Source of the DNA: an uncultured Kiritimatiellota bacterium
Lineage (GTDB): Bacteria > Verrucomicrobiota > Kiritimatiellia > RFP12 > DVOR01
Direction of reading: 5' to 3'
Length of the DNA stretch: 33,503 nucleotides
Assembly (NCBI GenBank): GCA_944389945.1
Contig: CALXOF010000022.1
Span: 1-33,503, forward strand
Shown: piece after piece, positions 1-7,749 of the stretch
Numbering within the stretch: the stretch's first letter is position 1
How the letters are laid out: each line of letters begins with the position of its first letter
Made by a program: the position numbers and the translations under genes
The notes under the pieces: generated by a model
Databases searched by the model: none
Told to the model about the DNA's origin: nothing
The model's input: the letters and a program-made list of their open reading frames with translations, nothing else

Positions 1-968
1 GCTGACGGTCGAGAAGTCGGTGCCTTTGCCGAGGTGACGTCGGAGTTGGCGGTTGAAGTTTTCGACGGAGCCTTTCTCCCAGGAGGTATAGGCGTGGGTG
101 TAGTAGACCGGGGCGTGGAGGATGCGTTCGAGGGTACGCTGGTCAAGAAACTCGCACCCATGTCCTTTCGCCTTCGGCTTAGGAGCGTTGCGGTCGGTGG
201 TCATGGAGTGGATCGTGCGGAGGGCGCCTTCGGCGACGAGGCGACGGAGGGCGCGATGGACGGCGCTTTGGCTGATGGTGCGCAACTGGCGCAGGAGAAC
301 GTAGCGGGTGCGGCGTTCGATCAAGACGAGGAGCCCGCCGTGGCTGGTACGCCCGGAGACGACGCAATCTATTTCCCAATCGCCAAAGCGTTGACGGGAG
401 AGGACTTCCGGCGGGCGTTCCTCGATGCTCCGGCGCTCTGGGAGGATCTTACCGCGACGGGGGGGCTCCGACGGCGCATCTTGCGGGGACGATAACACAG
501 ATGGCCTTTGGGCAAGACGATGACGCCGTCTTTGAGATGGTAGTAGACGGCCCGTTGCGAGGGAAGGTGCGTCCAACCCTTGCCCCTGAGCGTGTACAGG
601 CAGGTGGCGATGGTGTGGCCTTTCTTGAGGAAGTCCTCAATGAGGCGGTTGGCGAAAGTGGTGGTCACCACAGACCGTCGTCCCTTGTCGGCGTTGGCCT
701 TCTCGACGCGTTGCTGGGCCTTGAGGGCGGAATACTCCGGGTAAATCCAGCCGCCATGGACTTTATCGCGCAGCAGGACGCCGGTGAATCCGGCCTTCAG
801 TTCGCGCTGTACCCGACCGTGCGAAAGACGGTAAGCCTCCGCGAAAGCGCGCATGGTCAACGCCCTGCGCCCGCGGTTTACATTCTCATTCCAGAGTTTC
901 TGCAAGGCTATCCGTCCTTCCCATGTCCACTGTTTCCTTACGCGCGGAAATGCGCTACACTCTTTCAT
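1..968 (-). CDS. IS30-family transposase, two frames, C-terminus beyond window
   Basis: This is the transposase of an IS30-type element. The first frame (968 down to 369) encodes about 199 residues with a helix-turn-helix-rich N-terminus and stops at TAG 371-369. The DDE-type catalytic domain continues in the -1 frame, entered at a run of seven C on the coding strand (465-459). That frame contains FGDWEID, then TTDRN, then YTSWEKGSVENFNRQLR, which are IS30 hallmarks, and it is open to position 1. The start was chosen at 968 because AGAGG lies nine bases upstream; an ATG at 1037 has poor spacing. The split could be programmed -1 frameshifting, a decayed gene or a homopolymer sequencing error. 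Family assignment is firm; functionality is not. Confidence 0.85.
459..465 (-). promoter_or_regulatory. C CCC CCC slippery heptamer joining transposase frames
   Basis: On the coding strand the first frame reads AGC CCC CCC GTC. Re-pairing of both tRNAs one base back leaves cytosine pairs intact and continues as CGT CGC GGT, which is exactly the frame encoding the DDE domain. The fit to an X XXY YYZ heptamer is exact. A sequencing indel in the homopolymer would look the same. Confidence 0.5.
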
Positions 969-1028
969 GTCGGCGTTCCTCTTTGATTGAGTTGTGTGAT
1001 TGTTCTCAATTGTAGAGGCAACGCCGAC
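969..1028 (-). promoter_or_regulatory. Hairpin covering the transposase ribosome binding site
   Basis: In the transposase mRNA sense, GTCGGCGTTGCCTCT (1028-1014) can pair with AGAGGAACGCCGAC (982-969) as 14 base pairs with one bulged G. The inner ATTGAG/CTCAAT (1010-1005 with 991-986) extends the stem. The second arm holds the Shine-Dalgarno AGAGG and ends directly at the ATG at 968. Transcripts entering from outside would include both arms and hide the start. Transcripts beginning inside the element would not. Confidence 0.55.
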
Positions 1029-1040
1029 ATTTTTCATCCC

Positions 1041-1091
1041 CTCGGTGCGCCCCCGGGGGGCGCACCGAGGGCCTTCCTTCGGGCCCTTTTC
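1041..1091. terminator. Two tandem GC-rich hairpins
   Basis: CTCGGTGCG...CGCACCGAG (1041-1069) forms a 9-bp stem around C5G6. It is followed by AGGGCC...GGCCCT (1068-1087) and a short T run (1087-1090). Read rightward, the second hairpin resembles an intrinsic terminator facing the converging metal-ATPase gene. The two hairpins may also mark the end of the insertion sequence. Confidence 0.45.
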
Positions 1092-1188
1092 CTTGACCCA
1101 CTATATTGTGCAAAAAGCGGGGAGTGCTTATTTACTTTCAAGAAACAATTTTTTCTGCTACAGTCATAAGAATTCGGATCAAAATCCT

Positions 1189-3093
1189 TTATTCAAATTT
1201 CCGATCATACAGCAGCGCCGCAATCAACACCACAAAACAGGAACCTGCATTGTGTACCAGTGCGCCGGTAACCGGAGTGAGCAGCTCCAACAGGGAAAGC
1301 ACAATTGCCACAAAGTTAATGCACATAGACAGAGTAATGCTGAACTTGATAGTCTTTACCGTAGCGTTGGACAGCCGTTTCAGATAAGGAATCTTAGAGA
1401 TGTCATCACTCATCAGCGCGATGTCGGCAGCTTCCACCGCAATATCGCTGCCCATGCTGCCCATTGCCACGCCAACATCAGCGGTTTTCAGAGCAGGGGC
1501 GTCATTCACACCGTCTCCGATCATACAGACTTTCCGGCCTTCTTCCCGCAGGGCTTCCACGTTCTGTACCTTTTCCTCCGGCAGTAATTCCGCCCGTACT
1601 TCAGAGATCCCCACCTGTTTTGCAAAATAGTCAGCGGTTTTCCGGTTGTCGCCGGTGAGCAGGACGGCACTGGTGCGCATGGCACTGAGCCGGGACACCA
1701 TATCCTTTGCCTCGGGGCGCAGCACATCAGATAAGGCGATCACACCGATGCAGACGTTGTTTTCCGCTACAAGGATGGACGCTTTCCCTTCGGTGCGGAG
1801 TTTTCCCAATGTACCGTGAACCTGTCCGTCAATGGTAACGCTGTGCTCCAGAAGGTACTTTTCATTGCCGCAGAGCAGGCTCCTGCCAGAGACTTTTGCG
1901 GAAATGCCCTTACCGGCAGCCATCTTGAAATCCACGGATTCGGTTAAGGGCAGACTCTGTTCTTTTGCTCTGGCCACGATTGCTTTACCAAGAGGATGTT
2001 CGCTTTTTGCTTCGGCAGACGCTGTTACTGTGAGCAGTTCCTTTTCCGTGAGCGAGGAATCAAAGGAAATGACATCGCTGACTTCCAACCGGCCATAAGT
2101 AAGGGTGCCGGTCTTATCGAAGGCAATCGTGTCTACCTTTCCCATTTTTTCCAACGATTCGCCCGACTTAATGATAACGCCATGTTTTGTGGCCTGCCCG
2201 ATGGCCGCCATAATAGCAGTGGGGGTTGCCAGCACCAAAGCGCAGGGGCAAAACACGACCAGTACCGTAACTCCAGTCACGATGTTCCCGGTGAATATAT
2301 AGGCCAGAATAGCAATCAGTAGAGCCACCGGCACCAGCCAGCTTGCCACCCGGTCAGCAATGCGTTGCATGGGAGCCTGCTTATTTTCTGCGTCCTCCAC
2401 CATGCGGATCAACTTTTGCAGGGAACTGTCCTCACCCACTTTAGTTGCCGTAATGTCAATGGCTCCAAAGCGGTTGATGGTGCCGCAGAACACCTCGTCC
2501 CCAACTGTTTTATCCACGGGCAGGGATTCACCAGTCATAATGGACTGGTCTACCGATGTTTCTCCGGTCAGGATTTTTCCGTCTACCGGAATGGTTTCCC
2601 CGGCAAGAATCCGTAGCACATCTCCTTTACGAATGTCCTCCGCAGGGATCATTTCTTCCTTCCCGTCCCGGATACGGCGTCCCTGGGTGGGAGCCAGGCT
2701 GATCAATTTTTTTAAGCCTTTTTTCGCCCGGTTTGTGGTTGCATCTTCCAGCAATGCGCCCAGTGCCATGATAAAGGCCACCTCGCCCGCCGCAAACAAT
2801 TCTCCGATAGCGAGCGCCGCAAACATGGCGATGCAGATCAGCAGGGCAGAAGAAATCTTGCTGATACCTCGGTTATAAATGATTCGCCAAATAGCCAGGT
2901 ACAACAGCGGGATGCCGCTGATAATGATGGTTACCCATGAGGGGTCAAAAGGCAAAAAGCTCAAGTGTACCGGCGTTCCGCCAAATTCCTCCATCAAATG
3001 TGGGACTAAGTCCAGTAGCAGAAAAACTCCGGCCACAATGGTCATGGGCAATCCAGCAAGAAAATCATTGATTTTCTTCAGTGTCGTTGCCAT
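1189..3093 (-). CDS. Heavy-metal translocating P1B-type ATPase
   Basis: This is a membrane pump that exports a soft transition metal at the cost of ATP. The 634-residue protein shows TGES (187-190), the membrane metal site CPC (282-284), the phosphorylation motif DKTGTLT (from 326), the HP pair (366-367), TGDN (480-483) and GDGVND (526-531). A late HNAGS motif (614-618) lies in the last membrane segment. There is no N-terminal CxxC metal-binding domain, so the protein is shorter than CopA or ZntA. The start at 3093 has GAGGAGG upstream. The metal is uncertain: CPC plus an HN-G-S ending points to Zn/Cd/Mn/Cu-type pumps without choosing one. Base composition and codon use are clearly lower in GC than the surrounding genes and resemble gut Firmicutes, which suggests horizontal transfer together with the adjacent TetR gene. 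Confidence 0.93.
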   Translation of the reverse strand: MATTLKKINDFLAGLPMTIVAGVFLLLDLVPHLMEEFGGTPVHLSFLPFDPSWVTIIISGIPLLYLAIWRIIYNRGISKISSALLICIAMFAALAIGELFAAGEVAFIMALGALLEDATTNRAKKGLKKLISLAPTQGRRIRDGKEEMIPAEDIRKGDVLRILAGETIPVDGKILTGETSVDQSIMTGESLPVDKTVGDEVFCGTINRFGAIDITATKVGEDSSLQKLIRMVEDAENKQAPMQRIADRVASWLVPVALLIAILAYIFTGNIVTGVTVLVVFCPCALVLATPTAIMAAIGQATKHGVIIKSGESLEKMGKVDTIAFDKTGTLTYGRLEVSDVISFDSSLTEKELLTVTASAEAKSEHPLGKAIVARAKEQSLPLTESVDFKMAAGKGISAKVSGRSLLCGNEKYLLEHSVTIDGQVHGTLGKLRTEGKASILVAENNVCIGVIALSDVLRPEAKDMVSRLSAMRTSAVLLTGDNRKTADYFAKQVGISEVRAELLPEEKVQNVEALREEGRKVCMIGDGVNDAPALKTADVGVAMGSMGSDIAVEAADIALMSDDISKIPYLKRLSNATVKTIKFSITLSMCINFVAIVLSLLELLTPVTGALVHNAGSCFVVLIAALLYDRKFE

Positions 3094-3120
3094 AAAATAT
3101 CCTCCTCTTACGAAAGGCAC

Positions 3121-3149
3121 TTGACAAAGGCCAATTCCTTCCGTACAAT
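3121..3149 (+). promoter_or_regulatory. Promoter of the tetR-type gene
   Basis: TTGACA (3121-3126), a 17-bp spacer and TACAAT (3144-3149) form a near-consensus promoter reading rightward toward the regulator at 3277. Its predicted start, near 3156, lies just before the operator and inside the ATPase leader. Confidence 0.75.
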
Positions 3150-3161
3150 GAATTTAATAGT

Positions 3162-3174
3162 GAACATATTGTTC
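3162..3174. promoter_or_regulatory. Palindromic operator GAACatattGTTC
   Basis: The inverted repeat GAAC-n5-GTTC lies just downstream of the -10 elements of two promoters that point toward each other. This position would let one bound repressor block both transcripts. The adjacent TetR protein is the obvious candidate. A second short dyad, TTCG-ttac-CGAA at 3230-3241, could be another site. Confidence 0.6.
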
Positions 3175-3180
3175 TCTTTT

Positions 3181-3209
3181 ATTGTATGGAGAAAGTGGCC
3201 GGATGTCAA
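3181..3209 (-). promoter_or_regulatory. Promoter of the metal ATPase gene
   Basis: Reading leftward, TTGACA (3209-3204) is separated by 17 bp from TACAAT (3186-3181). The predicted start of transcription, near 3174, falls on the palindrome at 3162-3174. This is a near-consensus sigma-70/sigma-A promoter. Confidence 0.8.
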
Positions 3210-3276
3210 TAGATAATTTACGCTAAGTATTCGTTACCGAACACTTTTGGGAATTTGTACGGAAAGGAGAAGGCAC

Positions 3277-3840
3277 ATGGATAGGCGACAGCAAAAAACA
3301 CGGGCGGCTATATTTCAGGCATTTGGTTCGCTCCTGGCGGAACAATGCTACAGCCACATTACCGTGCAGGAAATCATAGACCGGGCAAATGTAGGGCGTA
3401 CCACCTTCTACGCCCATTTTGAGACCAAAGACGAACTATTGAAGGCGTTATGTGAAAATCTATTCGGGCACATTATTTCCAGCGCAAAAGATTGTACCCA
3501 TACCCACGGGCTATACTCAGCTGGCAGTGCGCCGGAATCGATTTTCTGCCATCTGCTTCAGCACTTGCAGGAAAATGACAATAATGTCCTCGGCTTGCTC
3601 TCCTGCGAGAGCAGCGAGATTTTTCTTCGCTATTTTAAGGATAGCTTAAGCGACTTGATTCAATCTCAGTTTATAATACAAAACCGTCACACCAATAGAG
3701 ATTTGCCGGATGACTTTTTGGTAAATCACATTTCGGGAAGTTTTGTGGAGATGGTGCTTTGGTGGATTAAAGGAAGGATGAAGCAGACACCGGAGGAATT
3801 AGACCGCTATTTTCGGTCTGTGATTGAACCAATCCTTTAG
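3277..3840 (+). CDS. TetR-family transcriptional repressor
   Basis: This 187-residue protein has a TetR-type helix-turn-helix at roughly residues 24-46 (ITVQEIIDRANVGRTTFYAHF). A mostly helical C-terminal half would bind the inducer and form the dimer. The start at 3277 is preceded by AAAGGAGAAGG. The gene is divergent from the metal ATPase and shares its operator region, so it probably controls the pump in response to metal or another inducer and also represses itself. The C-terminal half resembles the TetR/AcrR proteins common in Clostridia, in keeping with the low-GC origin of the pair. The ligand cannot be read from the sequence. A strong intrinsic terminator follows at 3906. Confidence 0.88.
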   Translation: MDRRQQKTRAAIFQAFGSLLAEQCYSHITVQEIIDRANVGRTTFYAHFETKDELLKALCENLFGHIISSAKDCTHTHGLYSAGSAPESIFCHLLQHLQENDNNVLGLLSCESSEIFLRYFKDSLSDLIQSQFIIQNRHTNRDLPDDFLVNHISGSFVEMVLWWIKGRMKQTPEELDRYFRSVIEPIL

Positions 3841-3905
3841 AAAAAAGTGAAAATAATTACCACTCCTTACGCCACACTTAGGTGGAGCTGGGAGTACGAC
3901 ATGAG

Positions 3906-3943
3906 GACGGAAGATGCCTATGCGGCACTTTCGTCTTTTTTTT
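3906..3943 (+). terminator. Intrinsic terminator after the TetR gene
   Basis: GACGGAAGATGCC (3906-3918) pairs, with mismatches, with GGCACTTTCGTC (3924-3935), and eight T follow. It closes the transferred ATPase/TetR module. Confidence 0.75.
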
Positions 3944-3991
3944 GTGGAATAATGAGGCTTCTTTGAATTCATCACTTGACATTGTGGCAAA

Positions 3992-4700
3992 GAATTAATC
4001 GCGGCAGACGAAGTTTCCTATGCCTACGATGACATCGGAAACCGTACGACCGCCGAGGGCAAGACCTACGCAGCCAACAACCTCAACCAATACACCGCCA
4101 TCGACGACTTCACGCCCCAATACGACGACGATGGAAACCAGACCCTCATCAAGACCGAGACCGGCATTTGGTCGGTCGTTTACAATGCCGAAAACCGCCC
4201 CATCCGTTGGCAATCCGGTGACACCGTGATCACCATGGCCTTCGACCGCATGGGGCGCCGAGTCGAAATGCGCACAGTGAAGAATGGCGTAGAAACGCTT
4301 CAACGCTTCGTCTACGACAACTACCTCTGCGTTCAGCAACTTCGTGGTACCGACAACACCCTCTTCCATTCCTACGTTTGGGATCCCACGAACCCATCGC
4401 CACACGTCCTCTTGTCTTTCTCCCAGCATCAGGCGAAATCGCCTACTACTTCCACGACGGCAACAAAAACGTTTCCGACCTCGTGGACATTCACGGAAGT
4501 GTTGTCCACTACGACTACACGGCCTTCGGAGTCGCCATAGTCTCTACCCTTTCTGAGAATCCAGTTGGTTTTTCATCGGAGTTTTACGACATCTCCCTTG
4601 GGCTTGTTTATTACAATTACCGTCATTACAATCCTAAAGATGGAAAGTGGAACGCACGTGATTTATTAGCAACGGATTCATTGGGTATTTCTCCCCAATC
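3992..4700 (+). pseudogene. RHS/YD-repeat protein, degraded 3' fragment
   Basis: This is the remains of a large RHS-type cell-surface or toxin-delivery protein. Repeats of the YD type are visible (YAYDDIGNRT, YDDDGNQT, VYNAENRPI, FDRMGRRVE). The RHS core ending follows: VHYDYTAFG, then FSSEFYDISLGLVYYNYRHYNP, then GKWNARDLL. The first part reads in one frame up to about 4390 and the rest in another, so at least one frameshift is present. The N-terminal thousands of bases are missing, and the reading frame dissolves into intergenic repeat sequence near 4700. Codon use matches the GC-rich host rather than the preceding ATPase module. The fragment probably marks an older gene into which, or beside which, the metal module landed. 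Confidence 0.8.
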
Positions 4701-5220
4701 GTGTCCGGGGAAGTTTCCACGAAGACACGAAGGAACGCAAGGGCCTGGGCACTTCACCGTTCGGCGCGGTGCGCCTCACTAACGTGCCCATCCCTTGCGT
4801 TTCTAGTGTTTTTCGGGAAGCATCATCCGTCGTACCTGGCACGTCGCAGACGTGCCTGCGGGTGCAGGGGTGTGGGGTGAAGTCCCTCCCCGAAAATCAA
4901 ACCTCCAAACTTCCAATAACCAGCGTGCGCCAGCACGCCCAAAATCTGCTTCAATCTGCGGAATCTGCGTTTACCATTCTGGCAGTCCTGCCGGCGGTAG
5001 CCGGCCCCTAATCGGCTCCAATTCGCGTAATCGGCGGTTTCCCATTCTGGCAGTCCTTTGTGTATCTTTGTGGTTCTTCGTGATCTTTGTGATAGCCGCG
5101 TAGCGTTCGGCCACACCGTCGCCGGAGGCGACAGCCCGGGCCTTAACCTCTGGGGCTCCTCCAAGCCTCCAAACCTCCAAGCTTCCAAACTTCTAATAAG
5201 CTTCCAAACTTCCATTTCGT
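4701..5220 (+). repeat. Intergenic repeat mosaic upstream of gmd
   Basis: No gene is supported here. In order it holds a CGAAGACACGAAGG module (4701-4740), a nested hairpin with outer stem GGGCAC/GTGCCC and inner stem GGCGC/GCGCC (4747-4789), a perfect GGCACGTC-gca-GACGTGCC hairpin (about 4838-4856), and a short TTCCAA stutter (4899-4918). These are followed by GCGTGC-gcca-GCACGC with AAATCTGC-type repeats (4925-4970), a TTTGTGG/TTCGTG stutter (5056-5100) and a long TTCCAA stutter (5158-5213) that runs up to the gmd promoter. Confidence 0.8.
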
Positions 5221-5232
5221 GGCTCCATTGTG

Positions 5233-5238
5233 TATAAT
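5233..5238 (+). promoter_or_regulatory. -10 element for the gmd operon
   Basis: A consensus TATAAT lies 43 bp upstream of the gmd start. A recognisable -35 is lacking. The region at the right distance is the end of the TTCCAA stutter. Confidence 0.55.
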
Positions 5239-5280
5239 AGGGCCCGTATGGCTTGATTGGCTACAATTGAAAGGATTGTC

Positions 5281-6315
5281 ATGGGCAAGGTCGCATTTAT
5301 CACGGGTATCACGGGGCAGGATGGGTCGTATCTGGCCGAGTTGCTGTTGGGGAAGGGCTATGAGGTGCATGGGCTGATTCGCCGCTCTTCGAGCTTCAAC
5401 ACGCAGCGCATTGATCATCTCTATCAGGACCCGCACACGGCGGGGGTGAAGCTCTTCCTGCACTATGGTGACGTGACGGATGGGGGCGGCCTGGCGCGCT
5501 TGATGTACGAGACGCAACCGGACGAGGTGTATCATCTGGCGGCGCAGAGCCATGTGCGCGTCTCCTTTGATGCGCCGGACTACACGGGCGACGTGGTGGC
5601 GCTGGGGACGATGCGGATGCTGGAGGCGATCCGGTTGACGGGACTGGGGAAGAAGACGCGTTTCTATCAGGCCTCGACCTCCGAGCTGTACGGCAAGGTG
5701 CAGGAGGTGCCGCAGCGGGAGACGACGCCCTTTTATCCGCGTTCGCCTTATGCGGTGGCGAAGCTGTATGGTTTCTGGGCGGTGAAGAACTACCGTGAGG
5801 CCTATGATATGTTCGCCTCGAACGGCATCCTCTTCAACCACGAGAGTCCGCGGCGCGGCCCGACCTTCGTGACGCGCAAGATCACGATGGCGGCGGCGCG
5901 CATCAAGCTGGGCCTGCAGGACAAGCTCTATCTGGGCAACGTGAACGCGTTGCGCGACTGGGGCTACGCGGGGGACTACGTCGAAGGGATGTGGCGCATT
6001 CTGCAACATGACCGTCCGGACGATTTCGTGCTGGCGACCGGCGAGATGCACTCGGTGAAGGAGTTCTGCGAGGAAGCCTTCGGCCTGTTGGGGCTCGACT
6101 GGGAAAAGTACGTGGAGCACGACACGCGTTATGACCGGCCCTCGGAGGTGGAGCAGCTGTTGGGCGATCCGACCAAGGCGCGCGAGCAGCTGGGCTGGAC
6201 GCCCAAAGTGACCTTCAAGGCCCTGGTGAAGATGATGGTCGAGGCCGATCTCGCGGTGGCGCGGCAGGACGCGGCCGCGGCGAAGGAAGGCCGCGTCATC
6301 GAACGCGCGGAGTGA
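5281..6315 (+). CDS. gmd: GDP-mannose 4,6-dehydratase
   Basis: The enzyme converts GDP-D-mannose to GDP-4-keto-6-deoxy-D-mannose in the cytoplasm. This is the first step to GDP-L-fucose and related deoxysugars used in surface glycans. The 344-residue length fits the family. The Rossmann motif GITGQDG is at 9-15, the catalytic STSE stretch at 132-135, and the YAVAK catalytic tyrosine and lysine at 157 and 161. The start at 5281 was chosen because AAAGGA lies just upstream and the Rossmann fold begins directly after it; an in-frame TTG at 5257 is less likely. The next gene encodes the partner enzyme of the pathway three bases after this stop. Confidence 0.96.
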   Translation: MGKVAFITGITGQDGSYLAELLLGKGYEVHGLIRRSSSFNTQRIDHLYQDPHTAGVKLFLHYGDVTDGGGLARLMYETQPDEVYHLAAQSHVRVSFDAPDYTGDVVALGTMRMLEAIRLTGLGKKTRFYQASTSELYGKVQEVPQRETTPFYPRSPYAVAKLYGFWAVKNYREAYDMFASNGILFNHESPRRGPTFVTRKITMAAARIKLGLQDKLYLGNVNALRDWGYAGDYVEGMWRILQHDRPDDFVLATGEMHSVKEFCEEAFGLLGLDWEKYVEHDTRYDRPSEVEQLLGDPTKAREQLGWTPKVTFKALVKMMVEADLAVARQDAAAAKEGRVIERAE

Positions 6316-6318
6316 GCC

Positions 6319-7272
6319 ATGGACACGGCGAAGACCTATTACGTGGCCGGGCACCGCGGGATGGTGGGCTCGGCCGTGGTGCGGGCCTTGCAACGGCGCG
6401 GTTGCGAGAAGATTCTGACGGCCACGCACCGTGAGCTGGACCTGACCGACCAGGCGGCGACGCGGGCGTGGTTCCAGGCGAACCGTCCCGATGTGGCGGT
6501 GATTGCGGCGGCCCACGTGGGCGGCATCGGCGCGAACAGTGCCGCGAACGCGACCTTCCTCTACGAGAATATCATGATTGCGGCGAACACGGTGGAGGCG
6601 GCGTACCGCGCGGGCGTGAAGCGCTTCCTCTTCCTGGGGTCGTCGTGCATCTATCCGCGGATGGCGCCGCAGCCGATCCCGGAGGACGCGTTACTGACGG
6701 GGCCGCTGGAGAAGACGAACGAGGGTTATGCCCTGGCGAAGATTTCCGGCCTCAAGCTGTGCGAATTCTATCGGCGGCAGTTTGGCGTGTGCTACCACGC
6801 GCTGATGCCCACGAACCTCTACGGCACGGGCGACAACTATGACGTGGTGGGTGGGCACGTGTTGCCGACGATGATTCGGAAGTTCGAGCTGGCCCGCACC
6901 ACGGGGGCGCCCTTTGTGGACCTGTGGGGGACGGGGACGCCGTTGCGGGAGTTCCTGCACGTGGACGATTTGGCCGAGGCCTGCCTCTACGCGTTGGAGA
7001 TGGAGGACCCGCCGGACCTGATGAACGTGGGCTCCGGTCGCGAGGTGACCATCCGCGAGCTGGCGGAGATGATTCGTGCGGCCACGGGGTGCGAGGCGGA
7101 GATTCGCTGGGATGCCTCGAAGCCGGACGGGACGCCGCGCAAGCTGTGCGATTCCTCGCTCCTGCGGTCGTTTGGCTGGGCGCCGAAGATTGACCTGGAA
7201 GCGGGCATCTCGCGGACGGTGGCGGAGTATCGCGCGGCGCTGGCGTCGGGTGATATTCGCCTGGGACACTGA
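6319..7272 (+). CDS. fcl: GDP-L-fucose synthase
   Basis: This NADPH-dependent epimerase/reductase turns GDP-4-keto-6-deoxymannose into GDP-L-fucose. The 317-residue protein shows GHRGMVGSA at 11-19, catalytic Ser and Cys in GSSCIYP (107-113), and YALAK with Tyr137 and Lys141. It is only three bases downstream of gmd, with the ribosome binding site overlapping the gmd stop, so the two are co-translated. Together they supply GDP-fucose. No glycosyltransferase is seen nearby, so the acceptor glycan must be made from elsewhere. Confidence 0.96.
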   Translation: MDTAKTYYVAGHRGMVGSAVVRALQRRGCEKILTATHRELDLTDQAATRAWFQANRPDVAVIAAAHVGGIGANSAANATFLYENIMIAANTVEAAYRAGVKRFLFLGSSCIYPRMAPQPIPEDALLTGPLEKTNEGYALAKISGLKLCEFYRRQFGVCYHALMPTNLYGTGDNYDVVGGHVLPTMIRKFELARTTGAPFVDLWGTGTPLREFLHVDDLAEACLYALEMEDPPDLMNVGSGREVTIRELAEMIRAATGCEAEIRWDASKPDGTPRKLCDSSLLRSFGWAPKIDLEAGISRTVAEYRAALASGDIRLGH

Positions 7273-7281
7273 GGAGGCGCG

Positions 7282-7716
7282 ATGGAACTGGTGCTGACCT
7301 GGATGATTGTGGGGGTGGTGCTGATGGTGGCGGAGGTCTTCACCACGGGGTTCGTGGTGATCTTCTTCGGCATCGGTGCGATCCTGACGGGGGCCGTGAT
7401 TGGGGTCTTCCCCGGGGTGGGCGAGGCCTTCCTGACGCAGTCGATTGTCTTCTTGGTGCTCTCGGTGACCTCGCTGGTGGTGGGGCGCGGCTTCTTCTGC
7501 GCGCTGCGGGGGAAGTCGGAGCGCGGCACGCAGGACGCGGACGACGATGGCATCGTTGGCGCGCAGGTCGCGGTGGTGGCCGCCATCAAGCCGCCGTTGC
7601 TCGGGAAAATCGTGTTGAACGGGGTGGAGTGGGAGGCCAAGGCCGAGCGCCCGGTGGAGAAGGGCGAGACGGTGACCGTTGTTGCCTGCAAGGGAATCGT
7701 GCTTGTTGTTCGTTAA
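7282..7716 (+). CDS. NfeD-like membrane protein
   Basis: This 144-residue protein has two or three membrane helices within the first 75 residues and a small C-terminal beta-rich domain (about 95-144) of the NfeD OB-fold type. GAGGAGG lies at the ribosome binding site and overlaps the fcl stop. Short NfeD proteins are typically paired with SPFH/band-7 proteins, as here, where the partner begins 33 bases downstream. The pair is thought to organise membrane microdomains or to regulate membrane protein quality control. No serine-protease domain of the long NfeD type is present. Confidence 0.85.
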   Translation: MELVLTWMIVGVVLMVAEVFTTGFVVIFFGIGAILTGAVIGVFPGVGEAFLTQSIVFLVLSVTSLVVGRGFFCALRGKSERGTQDADDDGIVGAQVAVVAAIKPPLLGKIVLNGVEWEAKAERPVEKGETVTVVACKGIVLVVR

Positions 7717-7749
7717 TGGTTTGTCGTTTGTAGAAAGAGAGGCGTTGTT

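Larger units (their letters stand above)
1..1091 (-). mobile_element. IS30-family insertion sequence, 5' part only
   Basis: The transposase reads leftward and runs off the window, so only the upstream end and most of the gene are present. I could not find a terminal inverted repeat with confidence. The outer limit is placed at two strong hairpins (1041-1091) because the sequence beyond them becomes much more AT-rich. A lower-GC metal-resistance module and an RHS remnant follow, so this looks like an integration-prone site. Confidence 0.7.

Noticed and set aside
969..1037. Start of the IS30 transposase at ATG 1037
   Set aside because: Its GAGGGG is directly adjacent with no spacing, while ATG 968 has AGAGG at normal distance. 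It remains a weak alternative.
5143..6516. Long reverse-strand frame opposite gmd
   Set aside because: It is Arg/His-rich with no domain and lies opposite an unmistakable gmd; it is a base-composition artefact.
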